The notes: a model not told the origin generated them from the sequence alone. A stretch of 64,000 bases of DNA from Paenarthrobacter aurescens (GCF_025421775.1 NZ_JAOEFX010000013.1:59804-123803), one strand, 5' to 3'. Numbered from the stretch's first letter, positions 1 to 7,211 are shown. Numbers and translations: made by a program.

Positions 1-96
1 GGGCTCTTCGGCGTTGAGCGTGTTGATCGTTTCTGCCGCTTCGAGGAAGACTCTGGCATCTTCAAGCCTGGCATGCGCATCCGTGCGCGCTGTCAC
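1..96 (-). CDS. Partial CDS, probable HEPN-like partner of the adjacent nucleotidyltransferase
   Basis: This reading frame opens with GTG at 94-96 and stays open to the window edge, giving 32 residues rich in Ala, Glu and Leu that look helical. The GTG shares its G with the TAG stop of the upstream nucleotidyltransferase gene (TAGTG overlap), so the two are translationally coupled. Small helical proteins directly after an MNT-type nucleotidyltransferase are usually HEPN-domain proteins (toxin partner). The diagnostic HEPN RxxxxxH motif would lie beyond the edge, so the assignment rests on context only. Confidence 0.5.
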   Translation of the reverse strand, partial: MTARTDAHARLEDARVFLEAAETINTLNAEEP

Positions 97-707
97 TAGG
101 CTGCTTCCAAACCATGAAGGTGGCGCGAAAGCCAGCTACGGTCCCCGGCGACGTGATTTCCCTCGCTCGTGATGGAATCAAAAATTGGGGCGCTCCGAAC
201 TTCGGAAGCTTCGTAGATCATCGGCCGAACGTCGTTACCCGTGAGACTGTAAGCGTCGACGGCCAAGTCGCCGATTAATTCGTAGAGCTCGTCGCTGGCT
301 CCGTCAGGGATGACGAATAGCAAGTCGATATCCGAGTCGCTGCGCATCTCCCGCCGGGCGGCTGAACCAAAGAGTGTTACCTGCAGGGGCTGCTCGGGCC
401 AGTCGGATATTGCACGTATCAGGAATTCTATGAATCGTTCAGTCCCTCGAGACGCTTCGGCGACAACGGCGGCAAGCATATGGCGAGGGTTCAGAGCGTA
501 CTCGGTTCGGTTGCCGACCCGCAGTGCTATAACAATCCCGTTCGCCTCCAGGCGCTCCAAGCAACGCCGGGCACCTGAAACCGAGGCCTGAATCCCCCGC
601 TCACGGATCAATTGGCCAGGCGTGGTCCGCCGACCATCCACCAACGCCATGAGGACATCGGCCTCAAGAGTCGGGCAGATCGCTCTCAACGGGTTGTGAA
701 GTTGCAT
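96..707 (-). CDS. HTH plus MNT-type nucleotidyltransferase, putative antitoxin
   Basis: 203 residues. The first ~75 form a winged-helix-like region. The second half carries the minimal nucleotidyltransferase signature: G114-S-A-A-R, followed by D124-S-D-I-D-L, whose acidic residues D126 and D128 would bind metal. In MNT/HEPN pairs this protein neutralises the HEPN toxin, in studied cases by AMPylation. The added N-terminal DNA-binding part fits autoregulation through the inverted repeat just upstream. ATG at 707 has a GGGAGG ribosome site six bases away. A stand-alone nucleotidyltransferase acting on an antibiotic or RNA is possible but less likely given the overlapping partner. Confidence 0.75.
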   Translation of the reverse strand: MQLHNPLRAICPTLEADVLMALVDGRRTTPGQLIRERGIQASVSGARRCLERLEANGIVIALRVGNRTEYALNPRHMLAAVVAEASRGTERFIEFLIRAISDWPEQPLQVTLFGSAARREMRSDSDIDLLFVIPDGASDELYELIGDLAVDAYSLTGNDVRPMIYEASEVRSAPIFDSITSEGNHVAGDRSWLSRHLHGLEAA

Positions 708-713
708 GGAAGA

Positions 714-746
714 CCTCCCAATCGCTTCTTATTGTACGCGATTGGG
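714..746 (-). promoter_or_regulatory. Promoter with perfect inverted-repeat operator for the MNT gene
   Basis: Arms CCCAATCGC (minus strand 746-738) and GCGATTGGG (725-717) are a perfect 9-bp inverted repeat. They enclose the hexamer TACAAT (736-731), a good -10 element. The inner arm runs into the GGGAGG ribosome site (719-714) of the gene starting at 707. A protein bound here would cover the -10 box and the start of the leader, which suits autorepression by the HTH-containing product. Confidence 0.6.
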
Positions 747-789
747 AATCCTGGGGATGGGCGGCAATGACTCCGCCGCCTGGGCCCTG

Positions 790-2220
790 TTAGCTCCCGA
801 ACTTGGTGTCGAAACGGCTCATGAACGCGGCCATCGCATCACGGGCAACAGGGGCAAGCGGTCGATACGTCTTGGTGCCATTGGCCTCAGTCCACCCGGT
901 GCTGATGCCGCTGCTCGCCAGCCAGGTGATCTGCTTATAGAACGGGTTATCCGTGGCAACATCCGTAAACGGCGACTTCGCAGGTGCAGTAAAAGCGGGC
1001 GAGCCGGCGAGTCGGTACATGAACGCGGCCATTGCATCACGGGCTACCGGCTCAAGCGGCCGGTACGTCTTGGTCCCATTGACCTCAGTCCAACCGGTAC
1101 TGATGCCCTTACTGGCAAGCCACGTGATCTGCTTATAGAACGGGTTATCCGTGGCAACGTCCGCGAATGGCGACTTCGCGGGAGCGGTGAAGGCGGGCGA
1201 ACCGGCCAAACGGTACATGAACGCGGCCATCGCATCACGGGCAACAGGGACCAGGGGTCGATATGTCCTGGCACCGTTGGCCTCGGTCCACCCTGTTGAA
1301 ATGCCGCGAGACCCGAGCCAGTTAACTTCGGCAGTGAATTGGCCGCCGGAGATATCAGAGAAGATGGGACCCGGATTCTTGGCGAACGCGGTCAACTCGG
1401 TGAGCGAGCCCCTGAAGACGTTCTGGTCCCCCGGGAACACTCCGGACTCGGCGTGCTGCCACAGGGTGTAGTTTTTCCAACCGGCCGGCAGAGCACCGGG
1501 CGTCGATGCCCACCTTGCGATGTGGAGCGGGTGGTTCCCGAAGCCGTTGGCCTTACCCGTGCAGTCCTCCCACCAATTAGTGGTGGTGTAGATGGCTGGA
1601 AGGCGTCCGGTTCGGGACAGGATGGTGGTGGCGAAGTCGGAAATCCATGAAATCATCTGGCCCGGGGTCAGTCCATAGCAGGCGCCGTCGCCATAGGGGC
1701 TTTCCTCAAGGTCGAGCAAGGCAGGCAGCGTTTTCCCATCCGGCTTCCAGGCTGCACCGCTCTGGAGGAAGTAGTTGGCTTGCGCTGCACCGGACGACGC
1801 GTTGGGGAGGGCGAAATGGTAGGCGCCGTGCAGCATGCCGGCTGAAGCAGCCCCCGAGTATTGGGCCTGGAAGTAGGGATTGCGGTAGGCGGTCCCCTCG
1901 CTGGCTTTGACGTACGCAAACTTGGCGCCGTTCGCTGCTGCCTTGGTCCAGTCCACCTCGCCTTGGTGGCTGCTGACATCCATTCCGCGCACGCCCGACG
2001 GCACTGCTAAAGAGGATTCCGTGCCTTGGATGGAAAACAACTTCTGGTCCGCTCTTTCATGATCACGAAGTGTCGATCCCATGGCGTGGTCGTTCTGGGC
2101 TGAGGGCGATTCTTCGGACGCGGTGGCCGCCCCTGCCCCCGACGCGGCGAGCACCAAGGTGGCTAGCAGTACAGCCGAGGCTTTCAGGCGACTTGAGTAG
2201 CTGGACATGGAGAACTTCAT
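790..2220 (-). CDS. Secreted GH25 lysozyme with three SLH-like repeats
   Basis: 476 residues from ATG 2220, preceded by AAGGA at good spacing; a longer frame exists but lacks a ribosome site. Residues ~10-34 form a signal peptide. A GH25 muramidase domain follows at ~78-275, with the DVSSHQG motif at 81-87 and the L-L-D-L-E-E catalytic segment. The last ~200 residues hold three near-identical 66-residue units resembling actinobacterial S-layer-homology modules, each with GWTE and PVARDAMAAFM. The enzyme would cleave the MurNAc-GlcNAc bond of peptidoglycan outside the cell while the repeats hold it on the wall. Whether it remodels its own wall or attacks competitors cannot be told. Confidence 0.88.
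   Translation of the reverse strand: MKFSMSSYSSRLKASAVLLATLVLAASGAGAATASEESPSAQNDHAMGSTLRDHERADQKLFSIQGTESSLAVPSGVRGMDVSSHQGEVDWTKAAANGAKFAYVKASEGTAYRNPYFQAQYSGAASAGMLHGAYHFALPNASSGAAQANYFLQSGAAWKPDGKTLPALLDLEESPYGDGACYGLTPGQMISWISDFATTILSRTGRLPAIYTTTNWWEDCTGKANGFGNHPLHIARWASTPGALPAGWKNYTLWQHAESGVFPGDQNVFRGSLTELTAFAKNPGPIFSDISGGQFTAEVNWLGSRGISTGWTEANGARTYRPLVPVARDAMAAFMYRLAGSPAFTAPAKSPFADVATDNPFYKQITWLASKGISTGWTEVNGTKTYRPLEPVARDAMAAFMYRLAGSPAFTAPAKSPFTDVATDNPFYKQITWLASSGISTGWTEANGTKTYRPLAPVARDAMAAFMSRFDTKFGS
821..1310 (-). repeat. 198-bp tandem repeats encoding the SLH-like modules
   Basis: The segment beginning atgaacgcggccat recurs at 821, 1019 and 1217, an exact 198-bp period. The motif ggttatccgtggcaac at 945 recurs at 1143. 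Two full units and one partial unit are visible, with only scattered substitutions. The period is a multiple of three, so the units are coding and not a CRISPR array. Confidence 0.9.
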
Positions 2221-2289
2221 TCGACGATTCCTTAGGAGTGCGGGAGGAACCGGCGCCCCCACGTCATGCAGCTCAGCCTACTATCCGGC

Positions 2290-2493
2290 TTAGGCCTCCC
2301 AGCGCAGCAGGTCGCCGGGTTGGCACTCGAGCACCTCGCACAACGCCTCCAGCGTCGTAAACCGAACCGCCTTCGCCCGCCCGTTCTTGAGCACAGCCAA
2401 GTTGGCCGGCGTGATCCCCACTCGCTCGGCAAGCACACCCACCGGCATCTTGCGCTTGGCCAGCATGACGTCGATGTCCACGATGATCGGCAT
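2290..2493 (-). CDS. XRE-family HTH regulator, paired with DUF2975 protein
   Basis: 67 residues, almost entirely a Cro/CI helix-turn-helix domain (A-E-R-V-G-I-T-P-A-N-L-A followed by R-F-T-T-L-E-A-L-C). The ATG at 2493 overlaps the TGA of the upstream DUF2975 gene as ATGA, so translation is coupled. Tiny XRE proteins of this type are regularly encoded beside DUF2975 membrane proteins, and the pair is thought to act as a membrane-sensing regulatory unit. The inverted repeat in the promoter of the pair (3018-3030) is a natural target. Confidence 0.85.
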   Translation of the reverse strand: MPIIVDIDVMLAKRKMPVGVLAERVGITPANLAVLKNGRAKAVRFTTLEALCEVLECQPGDLLRWEA

Positions 2494-2984
2494 CAGATCA
2501 CCTCGTCGAGCTCGGCCCGCAAGCCAGCAGCCTCAACGTCACGCGCAACGGCCTGGGCCAGCAGCGTACGCAAGATCAGCACCAGAAGAGCCACTCCCCC
2601 GATCATCAACGCAGCGCCGCAAATAAGCAGAACAACACCGGGCGCAATGTCGCCCGGAGCCAGCAGCGCCGCAATCGTAAACATCAGCAGTGCGGCCACA
2701 GATACAGCCCCGAAGATGATGTCCACAAACCGGAAGGCCCCGTGGGAGAACACCGTCCCGCGGCGCACCATCGTCAGCAACCTCCACACGCAGACCGCAA
2801 CTACCTGCATGCAGAGGATTCCCAGAACGATAATCACCAGCAGCGTAATCCGCGGACCGTCGGGCGCACCGGCCTCAACAAGGTCGGTGGAAAGCAGCGG
2901 CACCATCCACACCTGGACGAACAGCGAGCCTGTCAGCACCATCGCGATCACAACCCGCAATGCGAGGATCGTCAGCTTACCCAT
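2493..2984 (-). CDS. DUF2975 family four-helix membrane protein
   Basis: 163 residues from ATG 2984, chosen because AAGGAG lies five bases upstream; an upstream start eight codons earlier lacks such a site. Four hydrophobic segments are visible: near residues 5-25, 44-68, 85-108 and 113-138. These are characteristic of DUF2975. The C-terminal tail is short and charged. It shares its stop codon with the XRE regulator and presumably modulates it from the membrane. The biochemical role of the family is not established. Confidence 0.8.
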   Translation of the reverse strand: MGKLTILALRVVIAMVLTGSLFVQVWMVPLLSTDLVEAGAPDGPRITLLVIIVLGILCMQVVAVCVWRLLTMVRRGTVFSHGAFRFVDIIFGAVSVAALLMFTIAALLAPGDIAPGVVLLICGAALMIGGVALLVLILRTLLAQAVARDVEAAGLRAELDEVI

Positions 2985-3012
2985 CGAAACTCCTTTATCG
3001 AACAACAACCTG

Positions 3013-3040
3013 ATTCTATCGATATTCGATCACTTAGCAA
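3013..3040 (-). promoter_or_regulatory. Promoter and palindromic operator of the DUF2975-XRE pair
   Basis: On the minus strand, TTGCTA (3040-3035) and TAGAAT (3018-3013) form a -35/-10 pair with 16-base spacing. Between them and touching the -10 sits ATCGA-ATA-TCGAT (3030-3018), a perfect 5-bp inverted repeat with a 3-base centre. This is a repressor position and suggests autoregulation by the XRE protein. Confidence 0.5.
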
Positions 3041-3176
3041 ACGACCAGGTCCCGTGACACAATTAGTCAGCTTGCTTACTAAAGCAGGGTTCCCTAGGCT
3101 GGAACAGGTCAGACAAACAACTCTCACAGCGGCGGTATCGCCCAAAAAGCACCCCGCTGCGCAACGAGGAGGAACA

Positions 3177-3743
3177 ATGTCAGAACACAACATCGCAGGC
3201 AAGAAGGTCGCATTTCTCCTGACAGACGGCGTGGAGCAGGTTGAGCTCACCAGCCCTTGGCAGGCCGTGAAGGATGCCGGTGGCGAGCCCACGCTGGTAG
3301 CGCTTTCCACAGGAAAGCTCCAGGGATTCAACGGCGTGGAGAAGGGCGACACGTTCGACGTCGACCTCGCAGTGGCCGACGCCAACGCCTCCGACTTTGA
3401 CGCACTGGTACTCCCGGGTGGCGTCGTGAACGCGGACAACCTCCGCGTGGACAAGGACGCACAGAACTTCACGCGCGCCTTCTTTGAGCAGCACAAACCC
3501 GTGGCTTCGATCTGCCACGGACCGTGGATCTTCATCGACGCCGGCGTCATCAAGGGCCGCAACGTCACCTCGTACCACACGCTCCAATCGGACCTGAAGA
3601 ACGCCGGCGCCAACTGGACCGACGAAGAAGTGGTGTGCGATCAAGGCCTGGTCACCAGCCGCAACCCGGACGACCTCCCGGCATTCAATAGCAAGCTCGT
3701 GGAGGAAATCTCCGAGGGGCAGCACGCTGGCCAGACCGCTTAG
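3177..3743 (+). CDS. DJ-1/PfpI family protein (type 1 glutamine amidotransferase-like)
   Basis: 188 residues from ATG 3177, behind a strong GAGGAGGA site. The Rossmann-like DJ-1/PfpI fold is recognised from K-V-A-F-L-L-T-D-G-V-E-Q-V-E near the N-terminus, the A-L-V-L-P-G-G-V loop, and the nucleophile elbow S-I-C-H-G-P-W with the reactive Cys. A Glu near residue 20 and the His after the Cys complete the usual set. Family members act as proteases, deglycases/hydrolases of glyoxal adducts or chaperones in stress. The exact reaction cannot be read from sequence. It is monocistronic, with its own terminator at 3761-3815. Confidence 0.87.
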   Translation: MSEHNIAGKKVAFLLTDGVEQVELTSPWQAVKDAGGEPTLVALSTGKLQGFNGVEKGDTFDVDLAVADANASDFDALVLPGGVVNADNLRVDKDAQNFTRAFFEQHKPVASICHGPWIFIDAGVIKGRNVTSYHTLQSDLKNAGANWTDEEVVCDQGLVTSRNPDDLPAFNSKLVEEISEGQHAGQTA

Positions 3744-3760
3744 CGGTCGCCGAGGCACAT

Positions 3761-3815
3761 ACGGCAAGTGCCGCCGTCGTACTTCTTGTAGAAGCACGAC
3801 GGCGGCACTTGCCGT
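3761..3815 (+). terminator. 20-bp perfect hairpin terminator after the PfpI gene
   Basis: The arms at 3761-3780 and 3796-3815 are perfectly complementary over 20 bp. The loop contains a second short stem (cttc/gaag), and the sequence ends in gtttccc. The stem carries the string cgacggcgg, which recurs near other gene ends in the window. Confidence 0.75.
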
Positions 3816-3837
3816 TTCCCTGACCTAGGTCATCCGG

Positions 3838-3863
3838 ATGTTCCGCTTCCTTGGGAGTGGGAC
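3838..3863 (+). repeat. Intergenic palindromic repeat, copy 1 (degenerate)
   Basis: The core cttccttgg followed by tgggac matches copy 3 at 5494-5521 with a few substitutions. It lies between the PfpI terminator and the GNAT gene. See the finding on the three copies. Confidence 0.5.
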
Positions 3864-3919
3864 GGTGGCAGTTTCGGTATCTCGAACGCTGCTATGGGCG
3901 CTCCACGTAGAGTCTGAGA

Positions 3920-4462
3920 ATGAACCCCTTGGAGCAGCCTGCACTCGTCGCGTCCCCTTACAGGCTCCGTCCGTTTACGACAGCCGATGTTCCTGTGGTC
4001 CAGGAAGCCTCGCGCGATCCACTAATTCCTGCCATCACGACAGTTCCCGCCAGCGGTTCACGCCAGGCAGCACTGGCCTTCATCGAAAGACAGCACCAAC
4101 GCCTAATTGATGGCACCGGGTACTCCTTCGCTATTGCTGATTCCTCCTCCGATCAGGCGGTTGGCCAAATCGGGCTGTGGCTGAAGAACCTCAGCCAAGG
4201 CCGGGCGAGCATTGGCTATCGGGTGGCGCCAAGTCATCGTGGGAAGGGAGCTGCTTCCTCTGCTTTAGCTGCCCTCGCCGCCTGGGGTCTTGCGCAACCC
4301 GGGATTCATCGATTGGAACTCTACGTCGAGCCTTGGAATGAGGGCTCCTGGCGCGCAGCCGAGCGCAGCGGGTTCGTACGGGAAGGGACCTTGAGGAGCT
4401 GGCTAGAGATTGGCGGCCAGCGCAAGGACATGTACATGTACTCGCGCCTTCCTACTCGCTAG
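3920..4462 (+). CDS. GNAT acetyltransferase, RimJ/RimL-like
   Basis: 180 residues. The GNAT fold is recognised from R-L-R-P-F-T near the start, the acetyl-CoA loop motif Y-R-V-A-P-S-H-R-G-K-G-A-A (~117-129), and the C-terminal W-N-E-G-S-W-R-A-A-E-R-S-G-F typical of RimJ/RimL N-acetyltransferases. It would transfer acetyl from acetyl-CoA to an amine such as a protein N-terminus or small molecule. The ATG at 3920 has only a weak purine stretch upstream. It stands alone between two copies of the intergenic palindromic repeat. Confidence 0.85.
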   Translation: MNPLEQPALVASPYRLRPFTTADVPVVQEASRDPLIPAITTVPASGSRQAALAFIERQHQRLIDGTGYSFAIADSSSDQAVGQIGLWLKNLSQGRASIGYRVAPSHRGKGAASSALAALAAWGLAQPGIHRLELYVEPWNEGSWRAAERSGFVREGTLRSWLEIGGQRKDMYMYSRLPTR

Positions 4463-4504
4463 GAAATCACGCTAAGCGGGCCTCCCTGCTCCATTGCGGT
4501 TTCG

Positions 4505-4532
4505 GTGTCCCACATCCTTGGAACTGCGACAA
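4505..4532 (+). repeat. Intergenic palindromic repeat, copy 2 (degenerate)
   Basis: It starts gtgtccca and continues with catccttggaac then tgcgacaa. It aligns with copy 3 base for base except for a few changes that break the outer stem. It lies just after the GNAT stop and before the restriction-enzyme remnant. Confidence 0.55.
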
Positions 4533-4538
4533 GGCAGG

Positions 4539-4787
4539 TTACCGGGCTGGCCGCTCAGTGTTCAGAGGAGGCCTGAGGGGCGGGGCTCCAAAATATTCGG
4601 CACAGCCTGAATCGTTGGCTTGATACTTCACTTGCGCATCTGCATTGCTGCACAATATATCGATGCCGCCATCTGCTCCGGGATTCGACAACTTAGCATC
4701 AACGAAACCCCATGCACGCATTCAATCCCCCGCGTTCAATTCGGCGGTCTGCCAAGTACTGACTTTGCCGAAGTGGGGTTCATGCAT
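4539..4787 (-). pseudogene. Remnant of a restriction endonuclease (Mrr-like/PD-(D/E)xK) gene
   Basis: From ATG 4787 the frame reads through F-G-K-V-S-T-W-Q-T-A-E-L-N-A-G-D to an in-frame TGA at 4722-4724, where related proteins usually have Trp. It resumes with M-R-A-W-G-F-V-D-A and then P-G-A-D-G-G-I-D-I...A-D-A-Q-V-K. The G-A-D-G-G-I-D...A-Q-V-K pattern is the D...QxK nuclease core of Mrr/restriction-endonuclease-like proteins. Similarity stops around 4611, after which an unrelated tail runs to the stop at 4539. The gene is therefore broken by a stop and truncated at its 3' end, a relic of a DNA-defence or mobile function. The flanks to 4927 hold nothing else I can recognise except a terminator. 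Confidence 0.65.
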
Positions 4788-4880
4788 AACGGTCTCCCGC
4801 ACTTCGGCTTGGCGGACAGCTTAGGGGCGATGAGTCTGCCAGTCGATAGCCCCCATCAGTACCGCGAATTAGACAAGAAA

Positions 4881-4914
4881 AGGATGGGGATAGACAGTGC
4901 GTTATCCCCATCCT
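4881..4914 (-). terminator. Intrinsic terminator of the small secreted protein gene
   Basis: Arms aggatggggata (4881-4892) and tatccccatcct (4903-4914) are perfectly complementary over 12 bp with a 10-base loop. On the minus strand the stem is followed by TTTTCT. It sits 14 bases past the stop of the gene at 4928. Confidence 0.8.
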
Positions 4915-4927
4915 CTTATTGAAGTTC

Positions 4928-5308
4928 CTAGGCTGCCGAAGCCACCCAACCTGAGCAACCATAGATGCCAGTGCCGGCGCTTCGGTTGTTAAGGCACGCC
5001 CGGACGTAAACGGTCCCTCGCAAGCCGCTGCTTTGAGCTTGAGCCTGCTCGCCGCTTCCCTGGCTGTTGGTCAGCGTCGCAATGTAGGTAGTCCCGTTCG
5101 AAACATACCTGAGCTGCGCTACGGATGAGACGCCATCCACGCGGGTGTCCCGGCTCGTTAGGACGTTAGTGGACGAGTTGTAGTAAGCGTAGGACCCGGT
5201 CACCGAAGCCGCTGCACTGGCGGATGCCATTGGCGCTGTGGCCAACATTGAGATTGCAATAGCCCCCGCGGCTGCAGCGCCGGAAAGAGCCAATCGTGAT
5301 TTACGCAT
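4928..5308 (-). CDS. Small secreted protein of unknown function
   Basis: 126 residues with a clear Sec signal peptide: M-R-K-S-R, a hydrophobic core to ~residue 25, then A-S-A. The mature part (~95 residues) is rich in Ser, Thr, Asn and Tyr and has two Cys (A-C-L-N-N and Y-G-C-S-G-W) that could form a disulfide. It looks like a small beta-rich extracellular protein. GGGAGGG precedes the ATG, and a strong terminator follows. I do not recognise a family. Confidence 0.75.
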   Translation of the reverse strand: MRKSRLALSGAAAAGAIAISMLATAPMASASAAASVTGSYAYYNSSTNVLTSRDTRVDGVSSVAQLRYVSNGTTYIATLTNSQGSGEQAQAQSSGLRGTVYVRACLNNRSAGTGIYGCSGWVASAA

Positions 5309-5493
5309 GTCGTAATTCCCTCCCCAGAATTTTTAGTGAATTACTGGCATCACACCCGCCCCAAGAATGTGTTGGCGATCACACCGCGAAGCCGTTCTGA
5401 GTCTCAAGTGACCACTTTCTTTTGTCAAGTCAAGCGCTCTTTCTCTTGGCACGGTCTCCGAAGGTCAGGTCGCGTTCAGGGCTTCCCAGCCCG

Positions 5494-5521
5494 GTGTCCC
5501 ACTTCCTTGGAACTGGGACAC
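5494..5521. repeat. Intergenic palindromic repeat, copy 3 (best preserved)
   Basis: Outer arms gtgtccca (5494-5501) and tgggacac (5514-5521) pair perfectly. The inner part is ttcc-tt-ggaa flanked by one C-C mismatch, so the 28-base unit is a nearly complete hairpin. It is followed by gtagagtc, a string that also occurs at 3907 just before the GNAT start. No gene remnant is recognised in the rest of 5309-5558. Confidence 0.65.
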
Positions 5522-5558
5522 GTAGAGTCGTCACACACTCCCCCATCGTGGATACGTT

Positions 5559-6758
5559 TTACCTGGCGGCTTTCTTGCTGGCGTTCGATGCCGCGCGAGT
5601 GCCCGTAAGGGGATCCCTCACCGTGCGCTTCGTAAGTGGTGTGGGTCCGCGGTTGCGACTGATCGGACTGCGGCTGGTGGCGCGTCGTTGGTTCGGATCA
5701 GGAAGAGAGCCAGGACGGTGCACGCGGAGGTCTTCCGGCACGAGCCGCTGACGCAGGGACGTGGCGCAAATTCCCCAAACGACGGCGTGCAGGATGTAGA
5801 TCGCCAACAGGATCGCGGCAAGGGTGGGCTCCGTCGTCGTCGCTAGAGCGAACAACGAGACCGCACCGATGAGAAGGCTAGCTGCGATGGTCATCCGGTA
5901 ACCGAATCGGGCTCGGACACGACTGACAAGAAACGACCCAGCGAGCCCTCCGATGGCTGAGACAGCGAGGATCAGCCCGTATTGAGTCTCGTTGACACCA
6001 AGCCGGTCCTGAGCGGAGAGGACAAGGACCGAGAACGGCAGCATGTAACCGACACTAGCCAGGGCACCTACGAGGGCGAGTGCGCCCACGACACGGTTCT
6101 GGGCGATCCACCGCAACCCATCGAATGCTTCTACCCAAAACGCCCGAGGAGCCGACGGTTCAGTACGGGTGGCCGGTGGTCTCAGAGTCCGGGGTAGGGC
6201 CAGTGCCAGAAAGCCGGCAACAGCCCACAGTCCTCCCATCATGAACACCGGCGCGGTCGCGGCGACGGCGAACAACAAGCCACCTAAAGGTGGTCCGATG
6301 AGTTCATCGGCAACCAGTTGTGTCGCTGAGATGCGCCCATTCGCCCGATCGAGGTCCCGCTCGTGAACGTAGGAGGGAACAAGGGAGATGGCTGCGTTGT
6401 CGGCTGCGCTTTCAAGGGTGCCAAGGATCCCGAAGACCACGTAAAGCAGGACCAAACCCTCAACGCCGACCAACGGACAGATAGCCAGGGCGAGGATCGC
6501 AACGCCCCGCAGGAGGTTGGCCATTGCCAGGAGGGCGCCCCGGTCGGCGCGGTCGACCCACGCGCCAATGGGTAGGGCGACAAATAACCTGACAAGCGCG
6601 TAGACGGTGGCCAGACCTGCGACGAGGCGGGGGTCATTGGTGAGAGATGCCGCAACGAGCGGTATGGACACGAATGCAAGACCGTCAGCGAGGTTAGATG
6701 CCGCATTTGCGCCTAGAAGGACGTGGAACGAGCGGCCGATAGACATTGCTCCGAGCAT
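5559..6758 (-). CDS. MFS transporter with decayed C-terminus
   Basis: 399 residues. The first ~345 are a typical drug-efflux-type MFS protein with about ten hydrophobic helices. The motif-A-like loop is G-A-W-V-D-R-A-D-R after helix 2. After V-P-E-D-L-R, where related proteins continue with helices 11 and 12, the frame runs into a polar, Pro/Arg/Ser-rich tail of ~55 residues ending in K-K-A-A-R. No membrane helix is present there. I infer a 3' truncation or replacement next to the repeat at 5494, so function is doubtful. The start could also be the in-frame ATG at 6746. Confidence 0.7.
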   Translation of the reverse strand: MLGAMSIGRSFHVLLGANAASNLADGLAFVSIPLVAASLTNDPRLVAGLATVYALVRLFVALPIGAWVDRADRGALLAMANLLRGVAILALAICPLVGVEGLVLLYVVFGILGTLESAADNAAISLVPSYVHERDLDRANGRISATQLVADELIGPPLGGLLFAVAATAPVFMMGGLWAVAGFLALALPRTLRPPATRTEPSAPRAFWVEAFDGLRWIAQNRVVGALALVGALASVGYMLPFSVLVLSAQDRLGVNETQYGLILAVSAIGGLAGSFLVSRVRARFGYRMTIAASLLIGAVSLFALATTTEPTLAAILLAIYILHAVVWGICATSLRQRLVPEDLRVHRPGSLPDPNQRRATSRSPISRNRGPTPLTKRTVRDPLTGTRAASNASKKAAR

Positions 6759-6865
6759 ATAACCGACTCAGAAACCCACCCACCCACTCGTGTCCAGATG
6801 AGGTTTTCCGCAGCTAATCACTCTCCGCAAACCGATCCTTCAGCGGGCCGTAATGATGAGTAGGT

Positions 6866-7162
6866 CTAGTTAGGCATCTGTTGTAGTGCAACAGGGATGT
6901 AGGTCAGCACGTTGAGCAGGGCCCAGGTGGCAAGTCCGTAGCCGAGCACGAGGGCCGCTATCGCCATGGAGCGACCCCTCTCGTTTTTTCGCTTGATCTG
7001 ATTCAACGAGACGTGTCCAGCCCCGACAGCAAAGGTCGCAAGAATCCCGACGCCAAAGAACCAAATACCTGAAAAGGCGATGACGGCCAAGGCAACGGAC
7101 ATAATGGCCAGCACGTTAATGCGGCCAGTGGTCGACGGTGCCTTCGTAGATGACATACTCAC
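6866..7162 (-). CDS. Small DUF4190-like membrane protein
   Basis: 98 residues from GTG 7162, with GGGGAA five to seven bases upstream; ATG 7156 is the alternative. Two hydrophobic segments (roughly residues 17-50 and 66-90) flank a basic loop with G-H-V-S-L-N-Q-I-K-R-K and R-G-R-S-M-A-I-A-A-L-V-L-G-Y, the usual pattern of DUF4190. The function of the family is unknown. It is transcribed away from the exported cassette to its right. Confidence 0.75.
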   Translation of the reverse strand: MSMSSTKAPSTTGRINVLAIMSVALAVIAFSGIWFFGVGILATFAVGAGHVSLNQIKRKNERGRSMAIAALVLGYGLATWALLNVLTYIPVALQQMPN

Positions 7163-7211
7163 AGTTTCCCCATTTCGTAAGCGTCAAGGGAGTCTAACCG
7201 CGAAGCAGAGG

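Noticed and set aside
706..1299. Plus-strand frame of ~197 codons over the lysozyme repeats
   Set aside because: It is the antisense of the SLH-like modules; its repetitive protein only mirrors the 198-bp repeats, and there is no ribosome site.
821..1310. CRISPR-like tandem repeats
   Set aside because: The units are 198 bp, in frame and encode a known module; there are no short spacers.
2262..3176. Long upstream extensions of plus-strand frames into the PfpI gene
   Set aside because: They lie opposite the XRE/DUF2975 genes; the strong GAGGAGGA site fixes the start at 3177.
4780..4962. 60-codon minus-strand frame beside the restriction remnant
   Set aside because: It is out of frame with the remnant, crosses the terminator at 4881-4914 and has no ribosome site.
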